Source: Betaproteobacteria bacterium (lineage in GTDB: Bacteria; Pseudomonadota; Gammaproteobacteria; Burkholderiales; Rhodocyclaceae). Taken from it: a stretch of DNA of 64,000 nucleotides. Below the pieces are notes generated by a model, which did not search any database, was not told where the DNA came from, and was given only the letters and a program-made list of their open reading frames with translations. The DNA is taken from positions 1 to 64,000 of the forward strand of contig WQYQ01000009.1 of NCBI GenBank assembly GCA_009781175.1, in the 5' to 3' direction. Positions 36,137 to 46,663 of this stretch are shown here, in pieces; the first letter of the stretch is position 1; the number at the start of each line of letters is the position of its first letter. A program made the position numbers and the translations under genes.

Positions 36137-38431
36137 TTAAAAAATGTTGCCCAGTTGAAATTGGAAGCGTTGAGTCTTATCCCCGTCTTTTTGATTCAGG
36201 GGCTGACCAATGCTGAATTTAAGCGGGCCGATTGGTGAAATCCACGCCAAACCTAACCCGGCACTATACCTTATCTCAGACAAGCTTACCTTGTCGCTTT
36301 CACCCCAAACCTGGCCGCCATCGACGAACACACTCAAACGGAAAGTCTTGTCGAGATCCACGACGGTTGGCGTAACAAAGTATTCGGCGCCATAAGTAAT
36401 CAAGCGTGTACCGCCCAAAGCGCGATCCGTCGAATCTTGCGGACCAAGCGTGTTGTCCTTGTAGCCACGCACCGAACCTATACCACCTGCATAATAATGC
36501 TTATAGAACGGCATCGGGCGACCGCCGTAACCACTGCCATAACCCAAATTGGTCTGCAGCATTAAGGTGTCGTCCTTGAAATAAACAGGGATGAACCACT
36601 GGAACTGATAGTTGAGTCGATAGTAGCGCTGGTCGGCGACGGGCACGGTGGTTTCGGTACCAACCCGTTGGAAAATCCCTTTTGTCGGCGTCAGATAACT
36701 GTCGCGGGAGTCCTGACTCCAGCCAAGCGTCGCCAGCACGGTATCTGTACGCTCGCCATAGCGGTTTACAAAATCGATGTATTGGGGAGGACTGTCTGCC
36801 GAAACCGTGGTGCGGGTATTATCAAAAGAGAGGCCAAAATTGAGCTGATTGTCTTCCGTGATCGGATAGCCAAGACGGATACCCGCCCCCGTCGACTGAG
36901 TTGAATAGTACGCCGTATCAGTTGTTGCAGACGGGTTGTAATTACGATGATAGATGTCGTAACCAATCGACACGCCTTCAGAGGTGAAATACGGATTGGT
37001 ATATGACAGCACCGCAGTACGATTCGATTTACCCGTATTGAGGGCCAAACTCAGCGAGTTTCCGCTGCCAAAGACGTTATTTTGGGAAACGGAAGCCTGA
37101 AACACTAATTTATCCGTCGTTGAATAACCCGCGCCCAACATGAAACTGCCTGTCGCGCGCTCTTTGACTGTTACATTCAGATCGACTTGATCCGATGCGC
37201 CCGGGACCGGCTGGGTATCAAGGTTCGTTTCGTCGAAGAAGCCAAGACGATCGAGCCGGACTTTGGAACGTTTGATTTTCGCGCCGTCATACCAGGCACC
37301 TTCAAGCTGACGCAATTCGCGGCGAATGACTTCGTCTCGCGTTCGCGTGTTGCCCGAAATTGCAATGCTGCGAATATAGACACGCTTCCCTGGGTCGACG
37401 AAAACGGTAAAAGAGACTAAACGGTTCGCTTTATCCAGTTCAGGGGCCGCGTTGACGTTCGCAAACGCATAACCTTCATTGGCTAGGCGCTCGGATATCA
37501 AACGTGTCGTCTCGGTCAATTTTTCACGCGAAAACACCTCCCCCGGACGAAGCTGAACCAGCGAACGGATCTCATCATCGCTAACGACCAAGTTTCCCGT
37601 CACCTTGACGGATGAAACACGGTATTGCTCGCCTTCGGCAAGTGCGATTGCAATATAGATATCGCGCTTATCCGGCGTGATCGAAACTTGCGTGCCTTCG
37701 ACATTGAAATCGAGATAGCCGCGGTTCAAATAGTAGCTGCGCAGATTCTCAACATCGCCTTGCAGCTTCGGCTTTGAGTATTCGTCGGCCTTGGAAAACC
37801 AATTGACCGGCGGGAACCAATGTTTCGGACGCAGCGACATTTGCTTTTTCAGCTCACTTTCGCTGAAAGCATTGTTACCCGTGATGGTCACCTGACGAAT
37901 CGACGCGACTTCACCTTCATTGATTTTGAATTTGACCCCGACACGATTACGTTCGAGCGGAGTAATCTCGGTCGTAATGGATGCGCCGTAAAAACTCCGG
38001 TTCAGATATTGCTTTTTGAGCTCTTGCTCCGCGCGCTCAAGCAAGGCGCGATCGAGAATCCGCGACTCGGCAATCCCGGCTTCACGCAGCCCCTTGCGCA
38101 AATTGTCGCTATCGAATGCTTTATTGCCTTCGAATTCGATCAAGCCAATCGCGGGACGCTCATCGATGACGACAAGCAGAACGTCGCCCTCGACTTCCAA
38201 TCTGACATCCTTGAAAAAGCCAGTGGCATAAAGAGCTTGAATGGCTTGCGCGGCCTTATCTTCCGTCAGCGTGTCGCCAGGCTTGATTGGAAGATAGCTG
38301 AAGACCGTACCCGCCTCGGTCCGCTGTAGTCCTTCGACGCGGATATCTTTGACAATAAAAGGTTCGAACGCAAAAGCTGCTTGCGTCAAGAACAGGGAAA
38401 AAGCCAATCCGCTAAGGTACTTCTTTCGCAT
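36137..38431 (-). CDS. bamA: Outer-membrane protein assembly factor BamA
   Basis: 764 residues. Signal peptide ending AAFAFEPF. Five POTRA repeats occupy about 25-420 (VKDIRVEGLQRTEAGTVFSY starts the first), then a 16-strand beta-barrel with the family motif GSVRGYKDNTLGP (the conserved VRGY of L6). It ends in F after QFQLGNIF, as outer-membrane barrels do. It inserts beta-barrel proteins into the outer membrane. Between rseP and skp in the standard order. Confidence 0.97.
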   Translation of the reverse strand: MRKKYLSGLAFSLFLTQAAFAFEPFIVKDIRVEGLQRTEAGTVFSYLPIKPGDTLTEDKAAQAIQALYATGFFKDVRLEVEGDVLLVVIDERPAIGLIEFEGNKAFDSDNLRKGLREAGIAESRILDRALLERAEQELKKQYLNRSFYGASITTEITPLERNRVGVKFKINEGEVASIRQVTITGNNAFSESELKKQMSLRPKHWFPPVNWFSKADEYSKPKLQGDVENLRSYYLNRGYLDFNVEGTQVSITPDKRDIYIAIALAEGEQYRVSSVKVTGNLVVSDDEIRSLVQLRPGEVFSREKLTETTRLISERLANEGYAFANVNAAPELDKANRLVSFTVFVDPGKRVYIRSIAISGNTRTRDEVIRRELRQLEGAWYDGAKIKRSKVRLDRLGFFDETNLDTQPVPGASDQVDLNVTVKERATGSFMLGAGYSTTDKLVFQASVSQNNVFGSGNSLSLALNTGKSNRTAVLSYTNPYFTSEGVSIGYDIYHRNYNPSATTDTAYYSTQSTGAGIRLGYPITEDNQLNFGLSFDNTRTTVSADSPPQYIDFVNRYGERTDTVLATLGWSQDSRDSYLTPTKGIFQRVGTETTVPVADQRYYRLNYQFQWFIPVYFKDDTLMLQTNLGYGSGYGGRPMPFYKHYYAGGIGSVRGYKDNTLGPQDSTDRALGGTRLITYGAEYFVTPTVVDLDKTFRLSVFVDGGQVWGESDKVSLSEIRYSAGLGLAWISPIGPLKFSIGQPLNQKDGDKTQRFQFQLGNIF

Positions 38432-38443
38432 GAATGCCCGGGG

Positions 38444-39796
38444 TCAGGAGAACAGACGAGTAATGTCGTTAAAGAAGGCGAACGCCATGAGCATTGCAAG
38501 CAACGCAAGTCCCACTTGCTGACCGATTTCCATCGAACGCTCGGACAGTGGCCGCCGCATCAGTAGTTCCAAGAAATAATACATGATGTGTCCGCCATCC
38601 AGCAGCGGGATTGGCAACAGATTGAGAATCCCGATGCTGATACTGATGAACGCAAGAAAGCCTAGATAGGGTTCGATCCCCATGTGTGCCGCGCCACCGC
38701 TGGCTTTTGCGATTGCGACAGGGCCGCCGATATTTTTTGCGGAAACCTCGCCGGTCAGCATTCGTCCCATCATCTGTAGCGAAAGTCCAACCATATCCCG
38801 CATTTGTTTGACCGCTAGGCCAACGGCCTGCACGGGAGGATGCCGGACCTCTATCAACATCTTCTCCCGCCACTCAGGGGTATCAGCCCCTCCCACGCCA
38901 ATCCGGCCGACTTGCTTGCCGTCCTCCATGACTGACCTGGGTGTCAGGTGGAACACAATCCGTCGCGCATTGCGCTCGACGACCAATTCAATTTCGCGCT
39001 CGGGAGCAGCCGAAACCGCTGCGGAAAGATCGTTCCAGTTGCTGATTGGCCGGCCATCGATCGAGACAACACGATCGCCCTCCTGTATGCCCGCTTTCAT
39101 CGCGGCCCCATCGGGCGCCAGTTTCCCTATGACCGCCGGGCGGTACAGAACAATGCCTAGCTGCCGGACAGGATCGTCTTTTTCGCTGTCGAAACGCACC
39201 GCATCCGTATTGAGCATCCGCTCATGCCGCCGGCCGTCCCTATCCATCACAGTCACGTTCAAGTCATGCCGGCCCATTACGGCCTTGAGCAAGACCCAAT
39301 GGAAATCAACCCAGCTCGCGACGGGTGTTCTATCCACGGCCAAAACTTGATCGGCTTCCGCAAAACCCGCCCGCGCCGCGGCCGTTTCCGGTGCGGGCAC
39401 TCCAAGCAAGGCGCGCGGCTCGACCACGCCGGCAACCAGCAGAATCCAGTAGATCAATACTGCCAAAATGAGATTGGCAATCGGTCCCGCGGCGACAATG
39501 GCAATCCGGCGCCCAACCGATTGACGGTTGAAAGCTTCGTTCAATAATTCCGCAGGAACAGGTGCCTCCCGTTCGTCGAGCATCTTCACATAGCCCCCGA
39601 GCGGAATCGCGCTAAGTACCCATTCGGTCGTTTCCGGACGTTTCCGCCACGAAAATATCGGACGGCCAAACCCGACCGAAAAACGCAGAACCCGGACGCC
39701 ACACAGCCGTGCAACGATGAAATGGCCGAATTCGTGAATCGGCACGATGATGGCGATCGCGAGTACGAAGAAAGCAAGATTCCAAAGGAAGCTCAT
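38444..39796 (-). CDS. rseP: Site-2 protease RseP
   Basis: 450 residues. Four membrane segments, zinc-binding [14 protein letters not shown] near the N-terminus, and the third zinc ligand in [13 protein letters not shown]. Two PDZ-like domains (middle of the protein) include [19 protein letters not shown]. It cleaves the anti-sigma factor RseA inside the membrane in the sigma-E envelope response, and removes signal peptides. It starts in an overlap (4 bases) with dxr's stop. Confidence 0.96.
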   Translation of the reverse strand: MSFLWNLAFFVLAIAIIVPIHEFGHFIVARLCGVRVLRFSVGFGRPIFSWRKRPETTEWVLSAIPLGGYVKMLDEREAPVPAELLNEAFNRQSVGRRIAIVAAGPIANLILAVLIYWILLVAGVVEPRALLGVPAPETAAARAGFAEADQVLAVDRTPVASWVDFHWVLLKAVMGRHDLNVTVMDRDGRRHERMLNTDAVRFDSEKDDPVRQLGIVLYRPAVIGKLAPDGAAMKAGIQEGDRVVSIDGRPISNWNDLSAAVSAAPEREIELVVERNARRIVFHLTPRSVMEDGKQVGRIGVGGADTPEWREKMLIEVRHPPVQAVGLAVKQMRDMVGLSLQMMGRMLTGEVSAKNIGGPVAIAKASGGAAHMGIEPYLGFLAFISISIGILNLLPIPLLDGGHIMYYFLELLMRRPLSERSMEIGQQVGLALLAMLMAFAFFNDITRLFS

Positions 39797-40983
39797 GCTT
39801 TCTCCTTCCTGCGCGCTATATACGCCTGCGCGGCCCGGCGGGATTGGGCATCCGCATGCAAGACCGCATCCAGCGAATCGATTTCCGCTCCAGGCACGGT
39901 TTCCAAAGCGGCTGCGACGGTGTCCGCAATATCAGTAAACCGGATCTCGCGACTCAGAAACGCCTCTACCGCAACCTCATTCGCGGCATTCAGGACCGCA
40001 GCGGCGTTTCCCCTTGCATGCAGGGCATCAAAAGCGAGCTTCAAACATGGGAAGCGCAGCAAATCGGGCGTCTCGAAGGAGAATTGCCCGATCCTGCTGA
40101 AATCCAACGCGGCGACGCCTGATTCGATACGCTCAGGGTAAGCCAGCGCATGGGCGATCGGCGTACGCATATCGGGATTCCCCAACTGCGCCAGAACGGA
40201 GCCGTCCAAATACTCGACCATCGAGTGAATCACGCTCTGCGGATGCACAACGACCTCGATCCGATCGGCATCGACACCGAAGAGCCAATGCGCCTCGATG
40301 ACCTCCAGCCCCTTGTTCATCAGCGTGGCAGAGTCGACCGAGATCTTGCGCCCCATGACCCAGTTCGGATGCGCGACAGCCTGCTCCGGAGTGGCCTCAT
40401 GCAAAGCCGCGAGAGAGGCATTCCTGAATGGGCCACCCGAAGCGGTCAGCAATAATTTTCTGACGCCGCAATGCTGCAAGCCGTAGTCGAAGCTATTTGG
40501 CAGAGACTGAAAAATCGCATTGTGCTCGCTATCGATTGGAAGTACGACAGCCCCCGACGCGCGCGCCGCGGCAAGAAAGATATGGCCGGACATCACCAAG
40601 GCTTCCTTGTTCGCCAACAAAATCCGCTTGCCTGCCTTCGCTGCGGCGAGGCTCGGCGCAAGTCCGGCGGCTCCGACAATCGCCGCCATCACACTATCGA
40701 CTTCGGGCGCGGAAGCAATTTCGACCAGGGCGTCGACACCCCAGCGAATATCGCACTCGACTTCCGCGCCCAAAAGCGCAGCAAGGCGATCCGCCGCAAC
40801 GCTATCCACCACGACGGCGACCCGGGGCCGATGTGTTCGAATAACCTCGGCCAGCCGTTCAAGCTGCCGATGCGCACTGACGGCCCACACGCTGAAGCGA
40901 TCTGGATGACGCGACACGACATCGAGCGTGCTTGCACCAATCGAACCAGTCGCACCAAGAATCGTCAGACGTCGCGGAGTCAT
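39793..40983 (-). CDS. dxr: 1-deoxy-D-xylulose 5-phosphate reductoisomerase
   Basis: 396 residues. The ATG chosen puts the NADPH loop right at the start ([14 protein letters not shown]); an ATG-less longer frame extends upstream into cdsA. Catalytic and binding residues: [25 protein letters not shown] and LTASGGPFR, and [22 protein letters not shown]. It makes MEP, the first committed step of non-mevalonate isoprenoid synthesis, which feeds undecaprenyl phosphate made by the nearby uppS. Confidence 0.97.
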   Translation of the reverse strand: MTPRRLTILGATGSIGASTLDVVSRHPDRFSVWAVSAHRQLERLAEVIRTHRPRVAVVVDSVAADRLAALLGAEVECDIRWGVDALVEIASAPEVDSVMAAIVGAAGLAPSLAAAKAGKRILLANKEALVMSGHIFLAAARASGAVVLPIDSEHNAIFQSLPNSFDYGLQHCGVRKLLLTASGGPFRNASLAALHEATPEQAVAHPNWVMGRKISVDSATLMNKGLEVIEAHWLFGVDADRIEVVVHPQSVIHSMVEYLDGSVLAQLGNPDMRTPIAHALAYPERIESGVAALDFSRIGQFSFETPDLLRFPCLKLAFDALHARGNAAAVLNAANEVAVEAFLSREIRFTDIADTVAAALETVPGAEIDSLDAVLHADAQSRRAAQAYIARRKEKA

Positions 40984-41000
40984 AGCAGACAAATCCAAGC

Positions 41001-41804
41001 TCAGTGCGGCCAGAGCGCCGCCCACAAGGCGGCGAGAGGAAGCGTGGAGGTCAAACTATCGATCCGGTCGAGCACGCCGCCATGACCGGGCAATAAGTTG
41101 CTGCTGTCCTTTATGCCGGCCTGCCGCTTAAGCAAAGACTCGAACAGATCGCCCTCGACACTCAAGGCGACCAGAACCGCCAATGACAGCATGGCGACCG
41201 GCCAGCCCACCGCGCCAGGCACAAGCTCCAGCTTGGAAGCAAAGACGATCGCGCCGTAAATCAGAACCGCGATGAGGCCGCTCCACACGCCTTCCCAACT
41301 TTTTCCGGGAGAAATCTGCGGGGCCAGCTTGCGCTTTCCAAACGCCCGGCCGCCGAAATAAGCGCCAATATCGGCCACCCAGACCAGCGCGCAAATCGCG
41401 AGCAGCAACCACGGATCATGGCCGCGCAAGCGCGCCAATGCGAGCGCGGCCGGCACGAGCACGACGAGTCCGCATAACATTGCAAGCCATGTCTGGCTGA
41501 TTTGCCAGCGGTTTTTAAGCCAAATGGGCGCGCACAAAACCCAAAACAAAACCGAGATGCCGAAAACGAAAATGTCCGCTTCGTTTGACGACAGGGCCTC
41601 GAAAAGAAAAACCAACAGGCCGACCAACACGCCATAGACAAGACGCAGACTGGCGTCTAAACGAAACAAACCCGCCCACTCCCAGGCGGCGGCGGCGGCG
41701 ATGCATGCGCAAAATCCCCACCATCCGCTCAACGGCAGCCAGAACAAGGCCGCCGTCAGGACGATCAGGAGAACGATTGCTGTAATCACACGTTCGCGCA
41801 GCAT
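41001..41804 (-). CDS. cdsA: Phosphatidate cytidylyltransferase
   Basis: 267 residues with about seven membrane segments. The family signature is in the region [14 protein letters not shown] and the end ([20 protein letters not shown], then [15 protein letters not shown], the CTP/metal-binding motif). It activates phosphatidic acid to CDP-diacylglycerol for all phospholipids. Its ATG overlaps the uppS stop by one base (TAATG). Confidence 0.96.
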   Translation of the reverse strand: MLRERVITAIVLLIVLTAALFWLPLSGWWGFCACIAAAAAWEWAGLFRLDASLRLVYGVLVGLLVFLFEALSSNEADIFVFGISVLFWVLCAPIWLKNRWQISQTWLAMLCGLVVLVPAALALARLRGHDPWLLLAICALVWVADIGAYFGGRAFGKRKLAPQISPGKSWEGVWSGLIAVLIYGAIVFASKLELVPGAVGWPVAMLSLAVLVALSVEGDLFESLLKRQAGIKDSSNLLPGHGGVLDRIDSLTSTLPLAALWAALWPH

Positions 41805-42565
41805 TATTCTTTGGCTTGCAGTTGTTCACTGGTCCGGCCAAAGCGCCGTTCACGCTTGCGGAAAGACTCCAATGCGCGGTCGAGGGCCGCCGTATCGAAC
41901 TCCGGCCAAAGGGTTTTGGTGAAATAAAACTCGGTATAGGCCAATTGCCAGAGTAAAAAATTGCTCACGCGCTCTTCGCCGCCAGTCCGAATGAAAAGAT
42001 CGGGCTCGGGCGCATCGGCCAGCGCCAGGAAAGGACTCAGGTCTTCCTCGGTAAAATCGCTGCGCTTTTCAGGATGCGCCTGCAGCATCCGCTCGACCGC
42101 TTGCAGAATATCCCAGCGTCCGCCGTAATTCGCGGCCACGGTCAAGCTCAACCTGGAATTGTCGCGTGTCAGGGCTTCCGCATCGGCGATCAATTTGCGA
42201 ATTGGCGTATCGAAACGGCTCAGATCGCCAATGGCGTGAAAACGGATATTGTTTTTGTGCAGCTTGGCAATTTCGATTTCAAGCGCGCGCAGGAAGAGAT
42301 TCATCAAAAAACTGACCTCGTCCTGCGGACGACGCCAATTTTCCGAACTGAACGCAAACAGCGTCAGATGTTCGATGCCGCGATCGATACAGGCGCGCAC
42401 GATTTCCCGCACCGTCTCGACGCCGCGCTTGTGCCCCGCGACGCGCGGCATCAGCCGCTTGCGCGCCCAGCGCCCATTGCCATCCATGATGATCGCGACA
42501 TGCCGCGGAACCACCACTGCTTCTGGAATATCTCGTGTCGAACTGATTAGCCGGCCCAGAATCAT
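41804..42565 (-). CDS. uppS: Undecaprenyl diphosphate synthase
   Basis: 253 residues. Starts with the pyrophosphate-binding signature [16 protein letters not shown], followed by [32 protein letters not shown], and ends with [29 protein letters not shown] residues. It extends farnesyl diphosphate with isopentenyl units to C55, the carrier for peptidoglycan and O-antigen. It lies between frr and cdsA in the usual order. Confidence 0.97.
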   Translation of the reverse strand: MILGRLISSTRDIPEAVVVPRHVAIIMDGNGRWARKRLMPRVAGHKRGVETVREIVRACIDRGIEHLTLFAFSSENWRRPQDEVSFLMNLFLRALEIEIAKLHKNNIRFHAIGDLSRFDTPIRKLIADAEALTRDNSRLSLTVAANYGGRWDILQAVERMLQAHPEKRSDFTEEDLSPFLALADAPEPDLFIRTGGEERVSNFLLWQLAYTEFYFTKTLWPEFDTAALDRALESFRKRERRFGRTSEQLQAKE

Positions 42566-42597
42566 ATGAACTCCGCCCGCAAACGCGCGCCAGACCG

Positions 42598-43155
42598 TTA
42601 AACCAGCATCAATTCTTTTTCTTTTTCGGCGAGCTGCTTATCCACTTCGGCAACATAGCGATCGGTCAGTTTTTGCACCTCTTCTTCCGCCCGCCGCTCG
42701 TCGTCTTCGGAAATCTCTTTTGCCTTGACCGCATCCTTGAGATGAGCATTCGCGTCGCGGCGCAGATTACGCATCGCGACACGCGCATTCTCGGCTTCGC
42801 TGCGCACAACCTTGATCAGCTCTTTACGCCGCTCTTCGGTCAAAGCCGGCATCGGCACACGTACCAGCTCGCCCATCGTAGCCGGATTCAGCCCCAGGTC
42901 GGAGTCCCGGATCGCCTTCTCGACTTTGGCGATCATCGGTTTTTCCCATGGCTGGACGCCGATCGTGCGCGCATCGACCAAAGTGATATTCGCAACCTGG
43001 GAAATCGGCACCATCGACCCGTAGTATTCGACCTGAACATGATCAAGAATCCCTGTATGAGCACGACCGGTACGAACTTTTGCGAGATCATGCTTAAGCG
43101 CCTCAAGCGACTTTTGCATCTTATGTTCTGTGGTCTTTTTCAGTTCAACGATCAT
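42598..43155 (-). CDS. frr: Ribosome recycling factor
   Basis: 185 residues. Starts [19 protein letters not shown], with the family marker [15 protein letters not shown] and [14 protein letters not shown]. Two long helical domains. Together with EF-G it splits post-termination ribosomes. It lies directly after pyrH and tsf, 18 bases from pyrH. Confidence 0.97.
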   Translation of the reverse strand: MIVELKKTTEHKMQKSLEALKHDLAKVRTGRAHTGILDHVQVEYYGSMVPISQVANITLVDARTIGVQPWEKPMIAKVEKAIRDSDLGLNPATMGELVRVPMPALTEERRKELIKVVRSEAENARVAMRNLRRDANAHLKDAVKAKEISEDDERRAEEEVQKLTDRYVAEVDKQLAEKEKELMLV

Positions 43156-43173
43156 GACAAGCTTTCTTTGATC

Positions 43174-43887
43174 TCAAATATGCACAAGCGTACCAACATC
43201 TTCGCCAAGCACGACACGCTTCAAGGCACCCGAGGCAAAAATGCTGAACACTTTGATCGGGAGCTTCTGATCGCGGCACAGGGCAAAGGCGGTCGCATCC
43301 ATCACCTGAAGATTCTTACCGATTGCCTCGTCGAAACTAATCCGCGAATAACGCGTTGCCAAGGGATCTTTTTTGGGGTCGGCGGAGTAGATTCCGTCAA
43401 CCTTGGTGGCCTTGAGCACAATCTCGGCGCCAATCTCCGCGCCGCGCAATGCGGCCGCCGTATCGGTCGTGAAAAATGGATTTCCGGTCCCCGCGGCAAA
43501 GATAACGACTTTGCCGTCTTCGAGATAGCGAATCGCCTTACCACGGATATACGGCTCGACAACTTCCATGTTCAAGCCAGACTGAACACGTGCGGTTAAT
43601 CCGGAACGGTTCATCGCGTCGGCCAAAGCCATCGCGTTCATGACCGTCGCAAGCATGCCCATGTAATCGGCCGTTGCGCGATCCATTCCGCCCGCAGCGC
43701 CAGCCATGCCGCGAAAAATATTGCCGCCGCCAATGACGACCCCCACCTCGACGCCGAGGCGCACAACCTCGGTCACCTCTTGCACGATTCGGGAAACCAC
43801 TTCCCGGTTGATGCCAAAAGCATCATCGCCCATCAGGGCTTCACCGGAAAGCTTGAGCAAAATACGGCGATAGACAGGAGTCGTCAT
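43174..43887 (-). CDS. pyrH: UMP kinase
   Basis: 237 residues. Amino-acid-kinase fold; [28 protein letters not shown], the substrate site [20 protein letters not shown], and [20 protein letters not shown]. It phosphorylates UMP to UDP, needed for nucleotides and for UDP-sugars such as the lipid A precursor. It lies between tsf and frr as usual. Confidence 0.97.
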   Translation of the reverse strand: MTTPVYRRILLKLSGEALMGDDAFGINREVVSRIVQEVTEVVRLGVEVGVVIGGGNIFRGMAGAAGGMDRATADYMGMLATVMNAMALADAMNRSGLTARVQSGLNMEVVEPYIRGKAIRYLEDGKVVIFAAGTGNPFFTTDTAAALRGAEIGAEIVLKATKVDGIYSADPKKDPLATRYSRISFDEAIGKNLQVMDATAFALCRDQKLPIKVFSIFASGALKRVVLGEDVGTLVHI

Positions 43888-43901
43888 GTGCTGGCGCGTC
43901 C

Positions 43902-44792
43902 TTAACGCTGAGCTGCGGCGGCTTGCTGTGCGGCAACCTCGGCGGCAAAGTCGGTCTGCTTTTTCTCGATGCCTTCGCCAACGATGTAGAGCACGAAACC
44001 AGCGGCTTTCGCGGATTTCGACTTCAGCAAGGCTTCGATCGTCAGCTTGTCATCCTTAACGAAGGGCTGCCCCAGGAGCGTGACTTCTTTAAGGAATTTC
44101 TGCACCGAACCTTCAGCGATTTTTTCCAGCATCGCTTCCGGCTTGCCAGCCTCTTTGGCCTTCTCGATCGCAACACGGCGCTCGGTCTCGACGAGTTCGG
44201 CGGATACGCCTGAAGCATCCAGCGACTTCGGCTTGGACGCTGCGATATGCATTGCGATATCGCGGCCAAGCACATCATCGCCGCCAACGATATCGACCAG
44301 CACGCCGATCTTCGAACCGCCGTGGACATAGCTTGCGATCTTGCCTTCCGCGGCGATGCGCGTGAAGCGGCGGATCGACATGTTCTCGCCGATCTTGCCG
44401 ACCAGGGCGGTGCGCACCGATTCAACCGTGCCTTCGCCAAGCGGCAGCGCGGAGAGCGCGGCGACATCGGCGGGGTTCTGCGTCGCAACCAGTTCGGCGC
44501 AATCGCGCGCGAGCTTGAGGAAATCGTCGTTCTTCGCGACAAAATCGGTTTCGCTATTGACTTCAATAATCGCAGCCAGTTTGCCGTCAGCCGAAATATA
44601 GGTGGCGACGACACCTTCCGCGGCAACGCGGGCAGCCGCCTTGGAAGCCTTATTGCCAAGCTTCACACGCAGGATTTCTTCAGCCTTTGCCGCATCGCCC
44701 CCGGCTTCGGTGAGGGCCTTCTTGCATTCCATCATCGGAGCGTCGGTTTTTTCACGCAGCTCCTTGACCATGCTTGCGGTAATTTCCGCCAT
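43902..44792 (-). CDS. tsf: Translation elongation factor Ts
   Basis: 296 residues. N-terminal UBA-like region [18 protein letters not shown], then [20 protein letters not shown] and [10 protein letters not shown]. The C-terminal coiled-coil/core region ends with [18 protein letters not shown]. It is the GDP-GTP exchange factor for EF-Tu. It is 42 bases after rpsB in the classical pair. Confidence 0.97.
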   Translation of the reverse strand: MAEITASMVKELREKTDAPMMECKKALTEAGGDAAKAEEILRVKLGNKASKAAARVAAEGVVATYISADGKLAAIIEVNSETDFVAKNDDFLKLARDCAELVATQNPADVAALSALPLGEGTVESVRTALVGKIGENMSIRRFTRIAAEGKIASYVHGGSKIGVLVDIVGGDDVLGRDIAMHIAASKPKSLDASGVSAELVETERRVAIEKAKEAGKPEAMLEKIAEGSVQKFLKEVTLLGQPFVKDDKLTIEALLKSKSAKAAGFVLYIVGEGIEKKQTDFAAEVAAQQAAAAQR

Positions 44793-44834
44793 GGTGACTC
44801 CTTTAATCTTTTAATTCGACGGTTGCTGCGAGCA

Positions 44835-45587
44835 TTAAGCCTGCTCTTCAGCGCCTTCCTGGACTTCCACGAATTCGTCCTGGCCGGCGGCAACGATTTC
44901 GTTGATGACGTGGCTGCGCCCTTCGAGGACCGCATCCGCAACGCCGCGCGCATACAGGCGGATCGCACGGCTCGAATCATCATTGCCGGGGATAACGTAA
45001 TCGACGCCTTCAGGCGAATGGTTGGTATCGACAACGGCAACGACCGGGATGCCAAGCTTCTTGGCTTCGGTAATCGCGATCTTGTGGTAACCGACGTCGA
45101 TGACGAACAGCGCGTCGGGCAGGCCGCTCATCTCTTTGATGCCGCCGATCGATTTTTGCAGCTTCTCCAGTTCGCGGGAGGCCATCAGGGCTTCCTTCTT
45201 CGACAGCTTCTCAACCGAGCCGTCTTCGAACATCTGCTCCATTTCCTTCAGGCGCTTGATCGACTGCTTGACCGTCTTGAAGTTGGTCAGCATCCCGCCG
45301 AGCCAGCGCTCATCAACATAGGGCATGCCGGCGCGCTGCGCTTCTTCGGCGAGAATTTCACGCGCCTGACGCTTGGTGCCGACGAACATGACCGTGCCAC
45401 GGTTAGCGGCCAGCTTGCGCACGAAATCCATAGCCTCAAGATACTTGGCCATGGTCTTTTCGAGGTTGATGATGTGAATCTTGTTGCGATGGCCAAAGAT
45501 ATACGAGGCCATCTTGGGATTCCAAAAACGGGTCTGGTGGCCGAAGTGAACGCCGGCCTCCAACATTTGGCGCATAGTGACGGACAT
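44835..45587 (-). CDS. rpsB: 30S ribosomal protein S2
   Basis: 250 residues. [25 protein letters not shown] is the conserved start (read in parts: [20 protein letters not shown]), with [18 protein letters not shown], then [10 protein letters not shown] and [20 protein letters not shown]. Part of the small ribosomal subunit near the S1 site. It has a long leader (about 137 bases from the -10) with a CCCGC/GCGGG hairpin at 45,651-45,664, which may be an autoregulatory site. Confidence 0.97.
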   Translation of the reverse strand: MSVTMRQMLEAGVHFGHQTRFWNPKMASYIFGHRNKIHIINLEKTMAKYLEAMDFVRKLAANRGTVMFVGTKRQAREILAEEAQRAGMPYVDERWLGGMLTNFKTVKQSIKRLKEMEQMFEDGSVEKLSKKEALMASRELEKLQKSIGGIKEMSGLPDALFVIDVGYHKIAITEAKKLGIPVVAVVDTNHSPEGVDYVIPGNDDSSRAIRLYARGVADAVLEGRSHVINEIVAAGQDEFVEVQEGAEEQA

Positions 45588-45724
45588 AGGATTTCTCCGA
45601 GTAAAGGGTTAACCTCCGCTCCCGCGAGTTGCGCAGAGATCGCAACCCCGCCCGCTTATGCGGGACCCTTGAAACGAGAGCGTGTGATGTACCGCATCTG
45701 GTAGCAGATGCAGCCAAGCTAAAT

Positions 45725-45754
45725 ATTATAGCAAGATCGAAGCTTGCCGCTCAA
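45725..45754 (-). promoter_or_regulatory. rpsB promoter and leader
   Basis: TTGAGC, an 18-base spacer and a perfect TATAAT on the minus strand point toward rpsB. The 137-base leader then contains CCCGC-ataa-GCGGG. This is the likely start for rpsB-tsf-pyrH-frr. Confidence 0.7.
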
Positions 45755-45841
45755 GTCAAGCGCCGGCAAAGGCCGTGCCATCCGGTATTTGCTGGCATCG
45801 CGCGAAACAAGCTAGTCTTCGCATTTGGACAGGATTCCTGC

Positions 45842-46663
45842 ATGAGTATCACGATCAAAACCCCCGAAGAAATCGCGGCCATGCGCGTCGCTGGACGGCT
45901 CGCAGCCGAAGTGCTCGACTACATCACGCCTTTTGTCCAGCCGGGCGTTACGACAGGGGAGCTTGACCGCCTGTGCCATGACTACATGGTCAACGAGCAA
46001 GGCACGATCCCCGCCCCGCTGAATTACGCCCCACCCGGCTATAAGCCCTACCCCAAATCGATCTGCACCTCGATCAATCATCAGGTTTGCCACGGCATTC
46101 CCGGCGAAAAAACGCTCAAGCGCGGCGATATCGTCAACCTGGACATCACCGTCATCAAGGATGGCTTTCACGGCGACACGAGCCGGATGTTCATCGTCGG
46201 CGAAGGCTCCATCCTCGCCAAGCGTTTGTGCGCCGTGACTTATGAATGTATGTGGCTGGGTATCGCCCAGGTCCGCCCCGGCGCGTTTCTTGGCGATATT
46301 GGCCACGCCATTCAACGCCATGCGGAAGCCGCCGGTTTTTCCGTCGTGCAGGAGTTTTGCGGGCACGGAATCGGCCACAAGTTTCACGAAGAACCCCAGG
46401 TGCTGCACTACGGCCGGGCGGGGACGGGCGTGGAACTCAGGGCGGGCATGATCTTCACAGTGGAGCCGATGATTAATGCTGGCAAGCGGCATATCTCCGA
46501 ACTGCCCGACGGCTGGACGATCGTGACCAAGGACAGAAGCCTCTCCGCACAATGGGAACACACCGTCCTCGTCACCGAAACAGGAGTGGAGCCGCTGACC
46601 GTTTCCGCCGGCATGCCGCCGATTCCCAACATCGTCGCCAAACAATTCGCAAACGGCCAATGA
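45842..46663 (+). CDS. map: Methionine aminopeptidase, type I
   Basis: 273 residues from ATG (the frame runs upstream but no plausible start lies there). Metal ligands: the Asp pair in DIVNLDITVIKDGFHGDTS, His in CGHGIGHKFHEEPQVLHYG and Glu in MIFTVEPMIN, and the last Glu in WEHTVLVTE. It removes N-terminal Met from new proteins. It runs opposite to rpsB, an arrangement common in proteobacteria, and overlaps glnD as ATGA. Confidence 0.96.
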   Translation: MSITIKTPEEIAAMRVAGRLAAEVLDYITPFVQPGVTTGELDRLCHDYMVNEQGTIPAPLNYAPPGYKPYPKSICTSINHQVCHGIPGEKTLKRGDIVNLDITVIKDGFHGDTSRMFIVGEGSILAKRLCAVTYECMWLGIAQVRPGAFLGDIGHAIQRHAEAAGFSVVQEFCGHGIGHKFHEEPQVLHYGRAGTGVELRAGMIFTVEPMINAGKRHISELPDGWTIVTKDRSLSAQWEHTVLVTETGVEPLTVSAGMPPIPNIVAKQFANGQ